Source: Lichenostomus cassidix
Lineage: Eukaryota; Chordata; Aves; Passeriformes; Meliphagidae
Direction of reading: 5' to 3'
DNA length: 64,000 nt
Assembly: GCA_008360975.2 (NCBI GenBank)
Contig: CM039211.1
Span: forward strand, 25,662,558-25,726,557
This document shows positions 49,912-61,208 of this stretch, one piece after another. Within the stretch, counting starts at the first letter, position 1. Every line of letters begins with the position of its first letter. The notes below the pieces were generated by a model, which did no database searches, was not told the origin of the DNA, and saw only the letters and a program-made list of their open reading frames with translations. The position numbers were made by a program, and so were the translations under genes.

Positions 49912-49941
49912 TTAGCGACACATCCTGGTTGTCATCTCTTT
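49912..49941 (-). CDS. MOB3B: MOB3B terminal coding exon
   Basis: Acceptor on the minus strand TTGTTTTACAG, then AAA GAG ATG ACA ACC AGG ATG TGT CGC TAA. It encodes only KEMTTRMCR and the stop. It is recognised because exon 61208-61006 ends at ELEPL in phase 0 and the family continues KEMTTRMC. The last residue is Arg where human has His. Confidence 0.95.
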   Translation of the reverse strand, partial: KEMTTRMCR

Positions 49942-52900
49942 CTGTAAAACAAGAAGGGGAAATAAAAAAGCAAATGGCATTTGTGATAAAGTGTGCACAG
50001 GCCTCTTCACTGTTAGTATTTCTGCAGCTCTGCAAATCCATGCGGTTTTATGTGGCACCACGCTTCTGCCCCCTCTGTCACTTTCAAGGACAGTGAACAT
50101 AAGTGGCAATTCAAATATAGCATTTTGTCACTTTTGACAGCTTTAGTAACTTAATAAATCCCTAGCCATATCAGGTAAATTGTGTTGCATCCCCCCATGT
50201 AAAGAAATAAATCACCTGCAAATGCCAGAAACCTTTTAATTTGATGTAAGAAAAAGGATTCAAATCATTCTCATTGAACCTGAAGCCAACAGGAATCCTA
50301 GATACGCCTTTTTTGCCTAGTTATTTCTGCCTACACACAGGCACAAAGGGCACAGGAATACAAATTTTCTTGAGGACTTGCCCAGAGCTATAGCACTCAT
50401 CGTTAGTATGGGGTTCTGGACCATTCTCAGACTCCATTAGGAACAGGGGTTTGGGATCCACATCGGGATTTTATTTGATCTGATTTACAAGCACTCTGAT
50501 ACAAACTTTCTGGTAACTGGCTGCCCCATTCTATAAAACTTCATATTTGAATTTTTGAACTGAACAGTCAGTAGATTTTCTGAAAAGGCATTATCTGACC
50601 AACAGCCATCCACATACACCAGACCACACAGCATTTATCTTGGAAAATCAATTCAGATTTACCAAGTTATCAAAAGTCTCTGAAAAACCTCTTAGCTTGC
50701 TTGAATAATTTCTTATAATTTATAAGGTCATTAGGATCTAATGCCAGCAGCTTCATGATAATTTTGTAACTGTATCTTTCTCTGTATTTAACAGATTACT
50801 TTTCCACCTAGAATCTTACACGTAATTGTAGGGCTTTTTCCCCCCTTACAGACCTTTAACTAGTTTTTCTTTCTTGTACATTCATCTTGCATTATCTATT
50901 ATTTTGTTGCCATGCATGTAACAGAATGGAATATTGTCATTGGTCATAAAGACAATGGTAATTACTACAGAATTTTTACAGTAACGTGATCTTTACAGTG
51001 ACCCATACATTAGGCTGAACTAGTAGTGGCTCTCCTCTAATTTGTTAAAGATTACAAAGGTGACTGTTCATGGAAAAATGTCTCCTTTTCTCCCTAAATA
51101 TTTTGTGGGGGTTTTTTTTGGGGGGGTGTTTTGTTTTTCTCTTAAACAGCTGCAATTAGGTTTATATCATCACAGCATCAAAACCAAATGCAGACCTTTA
51201 TTTAATTCAGCGCAGTGTTGGACAACTTCCTACTGAAGATTAGTTAGATGCTAATGCTTTTCAAGGCAGTTCTTAACCTTACTGGCCCCTAATTTTGAAC
51301 ATACTCAGTGTCTGCATGTTCACAGTGTACTCCCTATAACCAAGGCTGATAGAATTGTGAGGCAAAACACTACAACTTCCTTTTGCAACTGTTGCTGAAC
51401 AGCAATTTTCAGTCAGACTGTAGCACCTTATCCTGTTATAAAAGTAGTCCACAGAGTAATGTGGACCATGTCAGAGCCATTGTAAACTGGGCCACCCTCC
51501 TCCAGACACAGTGAGAGGGAAACTGCAATAGCAATAGAGGCAGGAATCTAGATATGGGTAAATGCATGCAGGAAAAGGAAAGATGACTATGACAACTTGG
51601 ATGATCTATGCAAAAGATGTAAACTGGAGGGCTTTAAACCACTTTGCCATGACAGTCATGAAGCATGAACCTATCATTTCTAACTTCTCTATCCATTTCT
51701 AACTTCTCTGTAGAGGTAGAATTTATTTTTTACAGTACTACTAATTCTCCCCAAGCCTCTCTTTCCCTTAATTTCTGAAATTTTTTTGGTTATACAGTTA
51801 CAACCAAAGCCTTCTCCCTAGATCCTATTTCTCTACCCTGACAGGAGAACATTGCTGCAAATGGCTCTGCAACTTTCTCCTCGCTTCTGCTTAAAAGGCC
51901 TTCTGTCCCAAAAGCTGCTTGGCTACAGCTTTGGAAATGCTCACTTTAGTTGTAATGTCAGAAATATGCTTAATCTTACAAAAAATCAACTTCTCTGATG
52001 CACAGAAACATTCTCTGTATTGGTTACTGGTTGTTACTAGTAAATGAAGGACACAGAAGTACAGACACATTGCATTCCAGCATATATGTGCTTAAGCTTT
52101 TTCTGATTACAGCCAATGACAGTGAATTAGATGTGCTTTAAAAAAAGAAAAAGCTCATGATTCCTGTGATAGTGAATCAGTACAAGCTTTGTGGGAGTGA
52201 CCCACTTCTTGTTATTTTCTTAGAGGAATTTACAATAGAGAGGAAAAACCACCAGGAATAATTGTATCTTCTAAAAGAGACTGATACAATTATGACTCTG
52301 TCAAAGAAAAAGTTAGCTTTACTCAAAATGCTGGTAAGGAGAGGAAGGGTCACACCCCCAGTGTGCAGCCTTCGCTGGGTGGCAGCACGAAACGTGCTGT
52401 GTGCTGCAGAACCTGCTGCTGAGCAAGCTACTCCTACTTGCCAAACTCTGCCCCCTCTCAGATTCTTACCTTTAAAAATTAACCACCCACTCTTCACACC
52501 GCCTACTAGAATGAATCTCACTGATTCTGATGGGCACCAGAGAATTTAGCACATAATCCCCTCTCCACTAAAACCTGCAGAAGAGCACTCCTCCCTGCCC
52601 CAAACCTCCTCAAAATCTGACTCCTTAGTTATTCTCCTGCACAGCCTTAGGTGATGACTGTCTAACAAAAACTCAAAGCTGAATCTTCTTCAGTGCTTCC
52701 TGAGTCTTCTTGGGTTTGTGCTTCTCTGAAATTTCACTGTTCTTTTTAAATTGAGAAAGATGTAGAGGTATGCTCTTGACTAACAATTAATTAAAGACCC
52801 ATAAGGAAAGGTATTTCCTAAACATGGGAAATGACAACTAGTTATTGACTGACTGTTCTGAGAAGGCAGGAAGACTGGAAATGCTGACTCTTTGGCTTAA

Positions 52901-55900
52901 GATACTGTGATACCCAGTCCCAGCTGGATATTATATGAAATATAAAGACTAGACAGACAAGGGAATCAGAAAATCAAACACAGAGACACAGACAGGCATA
53001 TATGAGCATTTCAAAAGATATTTAAAACTTTTGGAGTTTTTCTGTGCTGACTCAACACCCAAAACCTCATTAATAGAATCTCCCCATACCAGAGTGTTTG
53101 ATAGCAGATATATTTATTGAAAATTAATTACAAGACACTCCAGAGCATTATTCTGTTTTGCCACCTTTAGACTTGTTCCTGCTCTCAATTTTGGATTACA
53201 CAGTTAACTCAAAAAATGAAGGCAGAAGTAAATGCTGGTTTTCAAATCCAAAATCCAAACCAGAAACCTGGACCATTCTATCTGTTGAATATGCGTAACA
53301 CTAGCAACTGGGGAGAATTTAACACAGAACTCCCTTCTAAGGAACGTAAAGAGATACATTTGCTATTCTTTGTCAAGTCCTTAAGTATTTACTTACTTGC
53401 TGGAGATAACGCTAACAAGCCACTCTGTAAAAATCAGAAATCTATCTGTTTTGTTAGAATTTGTGATTTCATGGAAGGATGTATTCCTGAATATTTTTCA
53501 GAGAGTACCAACTTGATTTCACAGATGAAGGGAAAAAAGCAGTCTTAAAAAGGTAATCAGCATTTATATCTGAAGAACGTCTGGTCCTCTCTGCTCTGCA
53601 GTGCTTCAACATGCATTTCATGTACATTCAGCACATTAAATTATTTTAATTTTTACTTCTCAGTTCAACTTTAAATGCAGTAGGAAAGGAATGGAGAAAA
53701 TACAACATCTCATAGCCATGAGTAGTTGAAGAAACCACTTTCTAACATGACAAACCTACCTGTGGGAAGATGTTGATAGAATCTAAACAGGCTCCAAGGA
53801 GAATGAGTTCTCCATAGAGAATGATGTTCTTCTGAGAAAATTGTGTTTCTATGCTTATGTGAGTAAAATATAGAGCTGGCAAAACATAGGGCAAAATCCC
53901 CCCAAACAAACATCACCTTTGTACCAGTATTAAATAGAAGACAGCAGTCCATCCTGAGCAAAAGCTGATAAGAAAGTGGATGAATTGAGTAAATAGTATA
54001 AATAACAGTATTCTATGAGAAAACCAGAAAAAAAAAATAAATGCAATAATGACCTTCACTAAAACCAGGGTTGCTTTAAAGACTCAAATCTTCCTTCAGT
54101 GCCTGAGTCCCATCCTCACTTCCAGTTCCCCAACTGAAGCAAAGCACGGCTTGGTATTTCCCCTCTCCAGCTCCTCCTGCTGCCAGTAAGCAAGCCTAAG
54201 GATGATGTGGAAGCATCTTGTTTTAATCCTTTGACAATTGTTTCAAACACAGTGAGGTTTTAAGATGTATACACAAGTGTGTCAGTAGGCAAGTAGATAG
54301 AGAAAAAGCATGACCTCGTGATAGGCAGAGATACCTTGCCTGGAGGCAGCCATCAGCGCAGAAGATGTGACCAAGTAACCATTAGCAAGGACACCATGTC
54401 ACCATTGCCCAGCTTACTGACTTGGAGAAAACAACCTTCCACAGGGAGCCACTCATGTCTCCAAACACTGCAACCAAAAAGAACCATGGCCAGCATCAAC
54501 CACATTCTTAATGTAAGGAACTTAGTATCTGTGCAACCATCCTGTGAAGCAATGCACGGTGTTGGGCAGAAAGGCAATACCCAAACAGCCCTTCTGATCT
54601 GAGGTTCATGACTAGAAGGCTCTGCTGAGCAGACACGGGCTTTCCTGGGGCACAGCTTTCTCCTCCCTACCCTCGCAGACAGAAGAGCATCCCACAGCCA
54701 CAGGGAGTGCCATATGTATGTGGAGAGGCCCAGGGAAGCACCAATGCAGCCAGTTTGCAGTCTTTGCATAGTTCAGATCAGAACTGCAGAATAAGCAGAT
54801 GATGAAGAAGACCTGTTCTTCAAAGCACAAATGACTATGATATCTGCAGCTTTTTCTTGCTGCTTTCTTCACAAACCTTTCAAAAGTTGAGAAATAATTA
54901 ACATGTGGCCAAAGCTCTTTGTATCCTGATGACCAAACAGGCTGTTTACTACGGAATAGCATGGATCATGAGGTCTACGATCCTGTGCTGCACAACTGAT
55001 CTATATTCAGACAGCTCATTGATCGGGATAGGAAAGCTGACACAAGAATTGCAGCACTAAAGTAATCTGCAACACTCCCTTTTTTTTTCTGGAATGTTTA
55101 GTTAGAAATATGTCCTCACTATTAATTTAGAAATTCTACTCTCCAAAGTAGTAAAAAAACTTCCACTATTTCTTTAGTTGCCCCTGTCTCTGTATCCTGA
55201 CTGAAAAAAAAAAAAACCCAACAGACTGGTAATTGTTATCCAGTGGGTATATTAATCATTTGGTTATTTCCTTTGTTAGGTTTCATGATGTCTTCCTCTT
55301 GAATGAGTCTCAATTATCATGATGCATAGGATTAAATCAATCTCTCAGACAATCTCTTTGGCTTCAGGGTAGTTATCCTGAAACTAAGGACAGGCTGACA
55401 GTAATCCTATTTGGTTCCTCCTGAATTTGTATGGTGACGTTTGCAGGACACAGATAATACTCCTGTCTGCAAATGTAACCCCTATCACTGATGACAAAGG
55501 TATTTTATCAACTGACTCCAAGCAGGAACAGGATTAGGAAATTACCCTGGCAAATACTTCTGTGGGTAGGCACCTTTGCTACTTTCATGAAGATTATAAG
55601 CGGACATACAAAGAATATAGGTTGAAAAAGTGCAAATTCCAATTTTCACCAAAAACATTAAAAAATAAGTAGGCAAAGCAGTATTTTGGAGTAATCTCCA
55701 GTGAATTAAAAAAGGTATACTTTTATTTTAAAATACATCCTTTAAAATTTTGCCTGCATAAAAAGTCTCATTTAATCATCCTCTTTCACTCAACTATGCT
55801 TCATCTGAGTGTACCAGTGTCAAAACACCAGTATTTTGCCATGTTTTGCTAAACGTGCTACAGCTGAGTTTTCCACTGTTAGTACTGAATGGAGCTAGTG

Positions 55901-58900
55901 CCAGACATGCTATATTTATAGTATTTCTACTACATTTATGGCATTTCTGGCAACAAATTGCCTGATGAGCAAACAGTTTTTTGTTCTATAGACAAAGATG
56001 CAGCAAAGCTGCTAATTATTTAGTGAAAAGACACATATTAGATGTGTAGCAGTAGCTACTTGGGTCTCATGCACAGAAGCACAGTGACAGAGTTACAGAG
56101 CTGGGGAAGGGATATTTATGCTTTTCTGTAACCCTGGAAAAACAGAAGGCATAAAAGAGAAATTCTGATGTGTTCACCTGAGCACTACATGACTACAGAA
56201 CTGTTAATCTGCCCATCCTGAAATGGGACTTGGGGGAACTCATGTGAGAACAGAGATTTCTTGATTTGGTATCCTGACTTCTGCGTTATAATTACTTTTC
56301 AGCAGCTCCAAATATTAGATGAAAACATTTTCAGAAACGAATCATAGCCAATGGAAGCTTTTACACTGAGAATAATGAGGCAAGAAAATCCTAATGCCCT
56401 TGTTTATCATAGAGATTAACTCCATGCTCTTGGAGGCAAGTACCAGCTTCACCATTTTTGCACATTCAGCTCCACTGATGGTCACCACTTCCAGGCCCAA
56501 TTCAGCCAGTTGCTACAGTGGTTGATAGTCTCTGCATCTGAATGAAATCAGTATTTCAACAGCAAGCAGAACAATGCACATAAGCAATATTCTTCTCTAC
56601 TTTTTGTCATTCAAGTGTAATTATTACTTCCTGTTCTTATGAAAAAATGCTCATAAAAATTACTTCTGACAAAAAGCTCAATGTTTTCATGTGATTTATA
56701 AAAGGAAACAACTTGAAAAGAATAAGCAAAGCAGATGACTATATTCTGCTGTCTACTATCCCTGACCTCAGAAGAAAATTTCACTACCATCAACAGTTTC
56801 CAATTATTTAGGAATCAGCTGGGAAACTAACTGATTTGCACTGCTATCAAACTGGTAGGAGTGGGATGGACTGAAGTTCTCCTCCCACTGGCACCTTTAG
56901 TTTAAAGGCCTTCTCAACAGCTTGGCAAGCCTATGGCCGAAGATGTTCTTCCCCTCTTCTGACAGATGCACTCATCAGCCTCTACCAGAGGAGGTTTCTC
57001 AAAGCTTGCTCACTTCCTGTTTCCACCAGTGTAACTCCTAGAGCAACAGCAAAGCAAATCAGCAAACACCAAGTCAAGGAAAACAAGAAGCTTTGGCCTT
57101 CCCATTTCTTTTGTGTGTGGAAAGGATCCAGTTTGCTGCTGAAGGTAAGAAGTGGAACTAGGAGCAAACTCTTCTCTTAGTACAACTCTTATTTTGTGGT
57201 ACCAGACTACTCTGCAAACACTGTTAAATTCAGGCTCACAAGACTTCTTTCAGATGATAAGTATGTTTATATTTCACATAAGAAAAGCGATGAAGAGAGC
57301 TATTACCCAGAGATAGGCAAAAAACCTATAACAAATTTGAAACAAAAAGTAAGGATTTAACCAACACGCAACTTACTTAGAAAAGGATGCTTTGTACTGG
57401 GCTTAACTGGAAGGGTTTTGGTGGCAGGGGGCTAGCAGGGTGGGTTGTTGTGGCAGGAGGTCATGTACTGCGCCAGTCAGCTACTCCCATCTGCCCCAAA
57501 CACCACTGCAATAAACCCACTGTGTGCCAAAATTTCAACTAGGGAAGCCCATGGTGCTTCTGCTCACAGATATTTAAGAAAGCAACAGCTGTTAAAAGGA
57601 GAGGACAAATGGTGGCACTGTTGGGATGTGGCTGGAGACATACTCTTGCTTAGAAGGGCTGTGTGGTAGAGCAGGCACAGCCCTGAAGGGACTGTGGATC
57701 ATGGGATGCACACCACAGCAGGGACACCGTGGCGGGACTGTGTCCCACAGAAAATGGACAATGGGGTGAAGGAATACAAGTAAGAAGCAAGAAGCAACTG
57801 ACACCTCCCCAGTCTCCTACTTTGCCCGTCACCTCACTTCACCTCACCTCACCTCACCTCACCTCACCTCACCTCACCTCACCTCACCAAAGGGATTTGG
57901 ACTATCTGAGCGTAACATGCACCAAATGCAAGGGGAGAGGAGATCCAGAAGCAGAGAGAAGTATTTTACTGAATTGGAGCCCAGGAAACAAAGGTGCTTC
58001 TTTGCCAACTGTTTTGTTTAATTGTCCTTTTTCTTCTCAATACACATTAATCAAAAGAATTGTTAACTGGTAATAAATTAAGTAAATTCCATGAACCAAT
58101 TCTGTTTTGCTCATGATGTGCTTATAAAGTTATATGGTATATTTTTTAAGTCCTACATACTATAAAATACATTGTTAGAGAAAAGGGGTCACAGGAAGGA
58201 GAGGGGCTATACTTGCCATATCTGTGCTAATGTTTGAACAACACATTTATATGCTGAGGCAGGTGCATAAAGATTCTCACTAAAAAACATGTTCAGATGC
58301 TGTGTTTGAAGTTTGACAAGCTGTCCCCTACAAATGCTAAGGGTGGGATGGGGGTAATAACCAGCCCTACGCCTATGGTGTTTTGGCCATGGGAAGAGGC
58401 TCAGAAGTAAATTAAGGTGAACTGCTGACAGTGGGAAATAAAGCTACCAGCTTTATTTCCACACAGGGAAAAGCCACACAGGGAAACAGCACAAAGCAAA
58501 TAATACATCTTTAAAGCTCAATATGTTTCCCCACAGCCTCCCCATGGAGGCATACTTTAAAGGTCTTCTGAGAGCTCTCATGGTGTTGCCTTGTCTGTTT
58601 GTTGGCTGCAGAAAAGAATGAATATGCTTTTGGACTCCTTTTTTGCTAAATTAACCAATTGGATGTATGTTATTTCCTCAGGACCCCCTGTGGGGTCAGT
58701 GACCATGTCAGTTTCCTTTTTTGTCCCCATAGAAAACAACTCGATGAAAGAATCAGGAATCTGTCAAATTAACCCACTGATGAGTATGGGAAAATGACAC
58801 GTAGCATTTTAAACTATAACCCCCTCTTTGACTGCAGAAAGGGCAAGTTATGCAACTCCCAGATGGGAGGGAGAACCCTGTTTGACTTATTTGCTTAATT

Positions 58901-61208
58901 TGATTTTATAACTCCTGCGCTGGGTTGCAAGAGGCTGGTAAAATCTATTTTAAACACAGAGCATAAGTCCTGAAGACTAATATTAAGATTCATCTACTGC
59001 CAACTTCCCCAATTATTCTCCCTTTGTAAAGTTATGTTGATAAATCAGTTGTCTTCCCATCTATTAAAGCATGTGGCAGTCTGTTTATTTAATCATCTCT
59101 TGGCCCATTTTCTAATTAAGGGACATAATGCAGGCTCATTTCCTGTCATGGTGAACCTGGCAGTCCACCGGTTGTCCTCAACTACCACATTCAAATTCAA
59201 AATTATTTGTAATAACTGCTTTGTTTGGCAACTCCTTCCCCTCTCCTTGCTCAGCTGAAGAGAAAAATAAAGGCTTTTTTTTCTGCATTTTCACACTGCT
59301 AACACCCACCCAAGTCAAGGACAAGAAGAGGGAAGCAGGTGAAACGTTTATTTGGGAGATGGTGCATCCCAGCAAAGTTAATAATCATATGATGATTCCA
59401 AGAATAATTTTGTGAAGGAAGGAACACAAAAGGAAAGCACACACCAACCGGAGCACATTCCTACCTTGCTCTGCTGCTGGACTTGAGTACCCTCCTGCAC
59501 CACTCTGGCCCCAAACCTTCATGAGCCAGCTTTGTGTAGGGCTAGCCACAGCATTAAATCATCTTTGTGCCCTCTGTATTCTAAAGCTCTTGTAACAGCC
59601 CTAAGATCACCTCTATTCCTATCTCCGAGATATTCTCATTTGTATCTTGCTTATGATTCAACTTCATCCTTTAACAGCTACAGCTAACCTAGCATCACTA
59701 CTCCGGCAGAAAATTCCTCTTTTGCAGGGCTGCCTTCTATCCCCAGGGACATATTTATAGAGCATATTAAATCTCCTATACAGAAAAAAACACAGATACA
59801 TTTCAATTTATCAATACATGCCAAATGAAGTGCCTTTCAGTGGGCCTCGCAAACTGCTGAAAACAAGATGATACATTTTGTCTTACTTCACAGACTCTCC
59901 TCCAATCAGTGTAAGCGTGTACAAGAACCACACCTGCAACAGCTCCAATTCCTGCAGAAATGCAGGGAAACATCACTTCGCCACACTTTCAGAATTACTT
60001 CATATCAACTATGCTACACTCATCATTGCAATGTACTTTTATATGAAACAACTAAAACATTATATGGTCCTGGGTACCCTTTCTAGGTGACACAAGGATT
60101 TGGACTACATGATATCCAGAGGTGCCAGCCCATATACCTCAGCTGTCCTAAAAAATAACCAAAAAACCAATAAATCCCAGTGATTCCAGGACTTTTGAAT
60201 AGGCTGCATGATATAGTATATTCCAAACTCTGACCTACACAGAAATGTCTCCCTGATCTGTTTTAAAGTTGCCTAAACGCCCATAGAGAGGACTTGAACT
60301 GCTTTCTGAATTGTCCCCTACTTTTCTTTTTGGCTTATACTTTTTTTAGTTGCATCTGCAAGCAACAGCAAAAGCATTTCCATTTCTGGGTCCTTGCTTC
60401 TGGAAACAATAAATTTACTTTTAATCTATTTCAGTCCACAAGGAAGTGTCTGGTTTTGTTACACTGCTAATTATCTGAACCTCTGTCTCACCTCATCTAT
60501 CTCACTTAGATTCAGAGTGTGCTCTGGATCTAACACACTCAATACCCTCACAAACACCTACTTAAAGACTTAAAAAACCTCACAATTCGCCTTTATATAG
60601 ATAATGGTTCCCTTCATATGCATTTAAGTTACTGCCATGAGTTATTGCCATGCTGTTACTGACCTACGAAAACAGACAGAATAAAATTATATACTACATA
60701 TATAGTACAGCAAGAAGCAGAAGACATATGAACGTTTATTTTCAAATACCAAGATTTTCCACCTTGTATTTTTCCATACAAAATACACTACACTTTTTTC
60801 TTTCTACAGAGCCTATTGAGCATTTTACAAATACTGCAGCAGATGGAATGGGTCTATGCAGAGGGGCAGAGTTCATCCCTTTAAATTGTCTATGTTGAAT
60901 GACAGACCTTATTCCTAAAGAAAACTCACTGCAACAAGTATGAGAAAGACTTGGTGAAGGGAGGAGGAAAATGTCCTAGAGCTTTTCTCCAGACTCCACA
61001 CTTACCAAAGGCTCTAGTTCTTTTCGGTCTATGAGGTTGAGCTCTGTCACAAAGTAATAAAAATGCTTGTAACAGGTGTTGACGTGGGCCTCCGCCCCCA
61101 TAAGGATGATACGGTCGAAGTGATGGATGTAGACATGAACAAACACCCGGAAAAGTCGACAGAGTATCTTCTTGCAGATCTGGAGAAAGTTCTTTGGAAA
61201 GGGAACAC
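49912..61208 (-). CDS. MOB3B: MOB3B, last two coding exons (partial; 5' coding exon outside the window)
   Basis: MOB kinase activator 3B, a small zinc-binding adaptor of the MOB family whose relatives bind NDR/LATS and MST kinases. Two exons are visible on the - strand, 61208-61006 and 49941-49912, joined in frame across an 11-kb intron. Together they encode about 76 C-terminal residues of the usual 216. [31 protein letters not shown] contains the His pair that coordinates zinc in MOB proteins. [19 protein letters not shown] is the family C-terminus. [20 protein letters not shown] separates it from MOB3A and MOB3C. The adjacency to TEK repeats the human 9p21 order. Confidence 0.96.
49942..61005 (-). 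other. MOB3B: MOB3B last intron (11.1 kb)
   Basis: Bounded on the - strand by donor TTG|GTAAGT (61006/61005) and acceptor TTTTACAG at 49942. It contains a 19-base tandem duplication (ATTTCTAACTTCTCT) at about 51675-51711 and a (CACCT)n array at 57830-57888. I see no gene or clear transposon in it. Confidence 0.85.
57830..57888. repeat. (CACCT)n pentanucleotide microsatellite, about 12 units
   Basis: 59 bases of CACCT, with one variant unit (CACTT at 57835-57839) near the left end. The remainder is perfect, which suggests a young and probably polymorphic array. On the minus strand it reads AGGTG repeats, i.e. repeated E2-box-like or donor-like AGGTGAGG. Confidence 0.95.
61006..61208 (-). CDS. 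MOB3B: MOB3B penultimate coding exon (C-terminal half of MOB domain)
   Basis: 203 bases: two bases of a split Gly, then 67 codons [10 protein letters not shown] ... RKELEPL. Acceptor on the minus strand CTATTCACAG, donor TTG|GTAAGTG. HVYIHHF carries the zinc-binding histidines; the cysteine partners lie in the preceding exon, outside the window. By recollection nearly all residues agree with human, with I/L replacing V in DRIILMG. Confidence 0.97.

Noticed and set aside
49912..50109. 65-codon minus-strand frame as an independent small protein
   Set aside because: Only its last ten codons are real: they are the MOB3B terminal exon. The upstream part is intron before the TTTTACAG acceptor.
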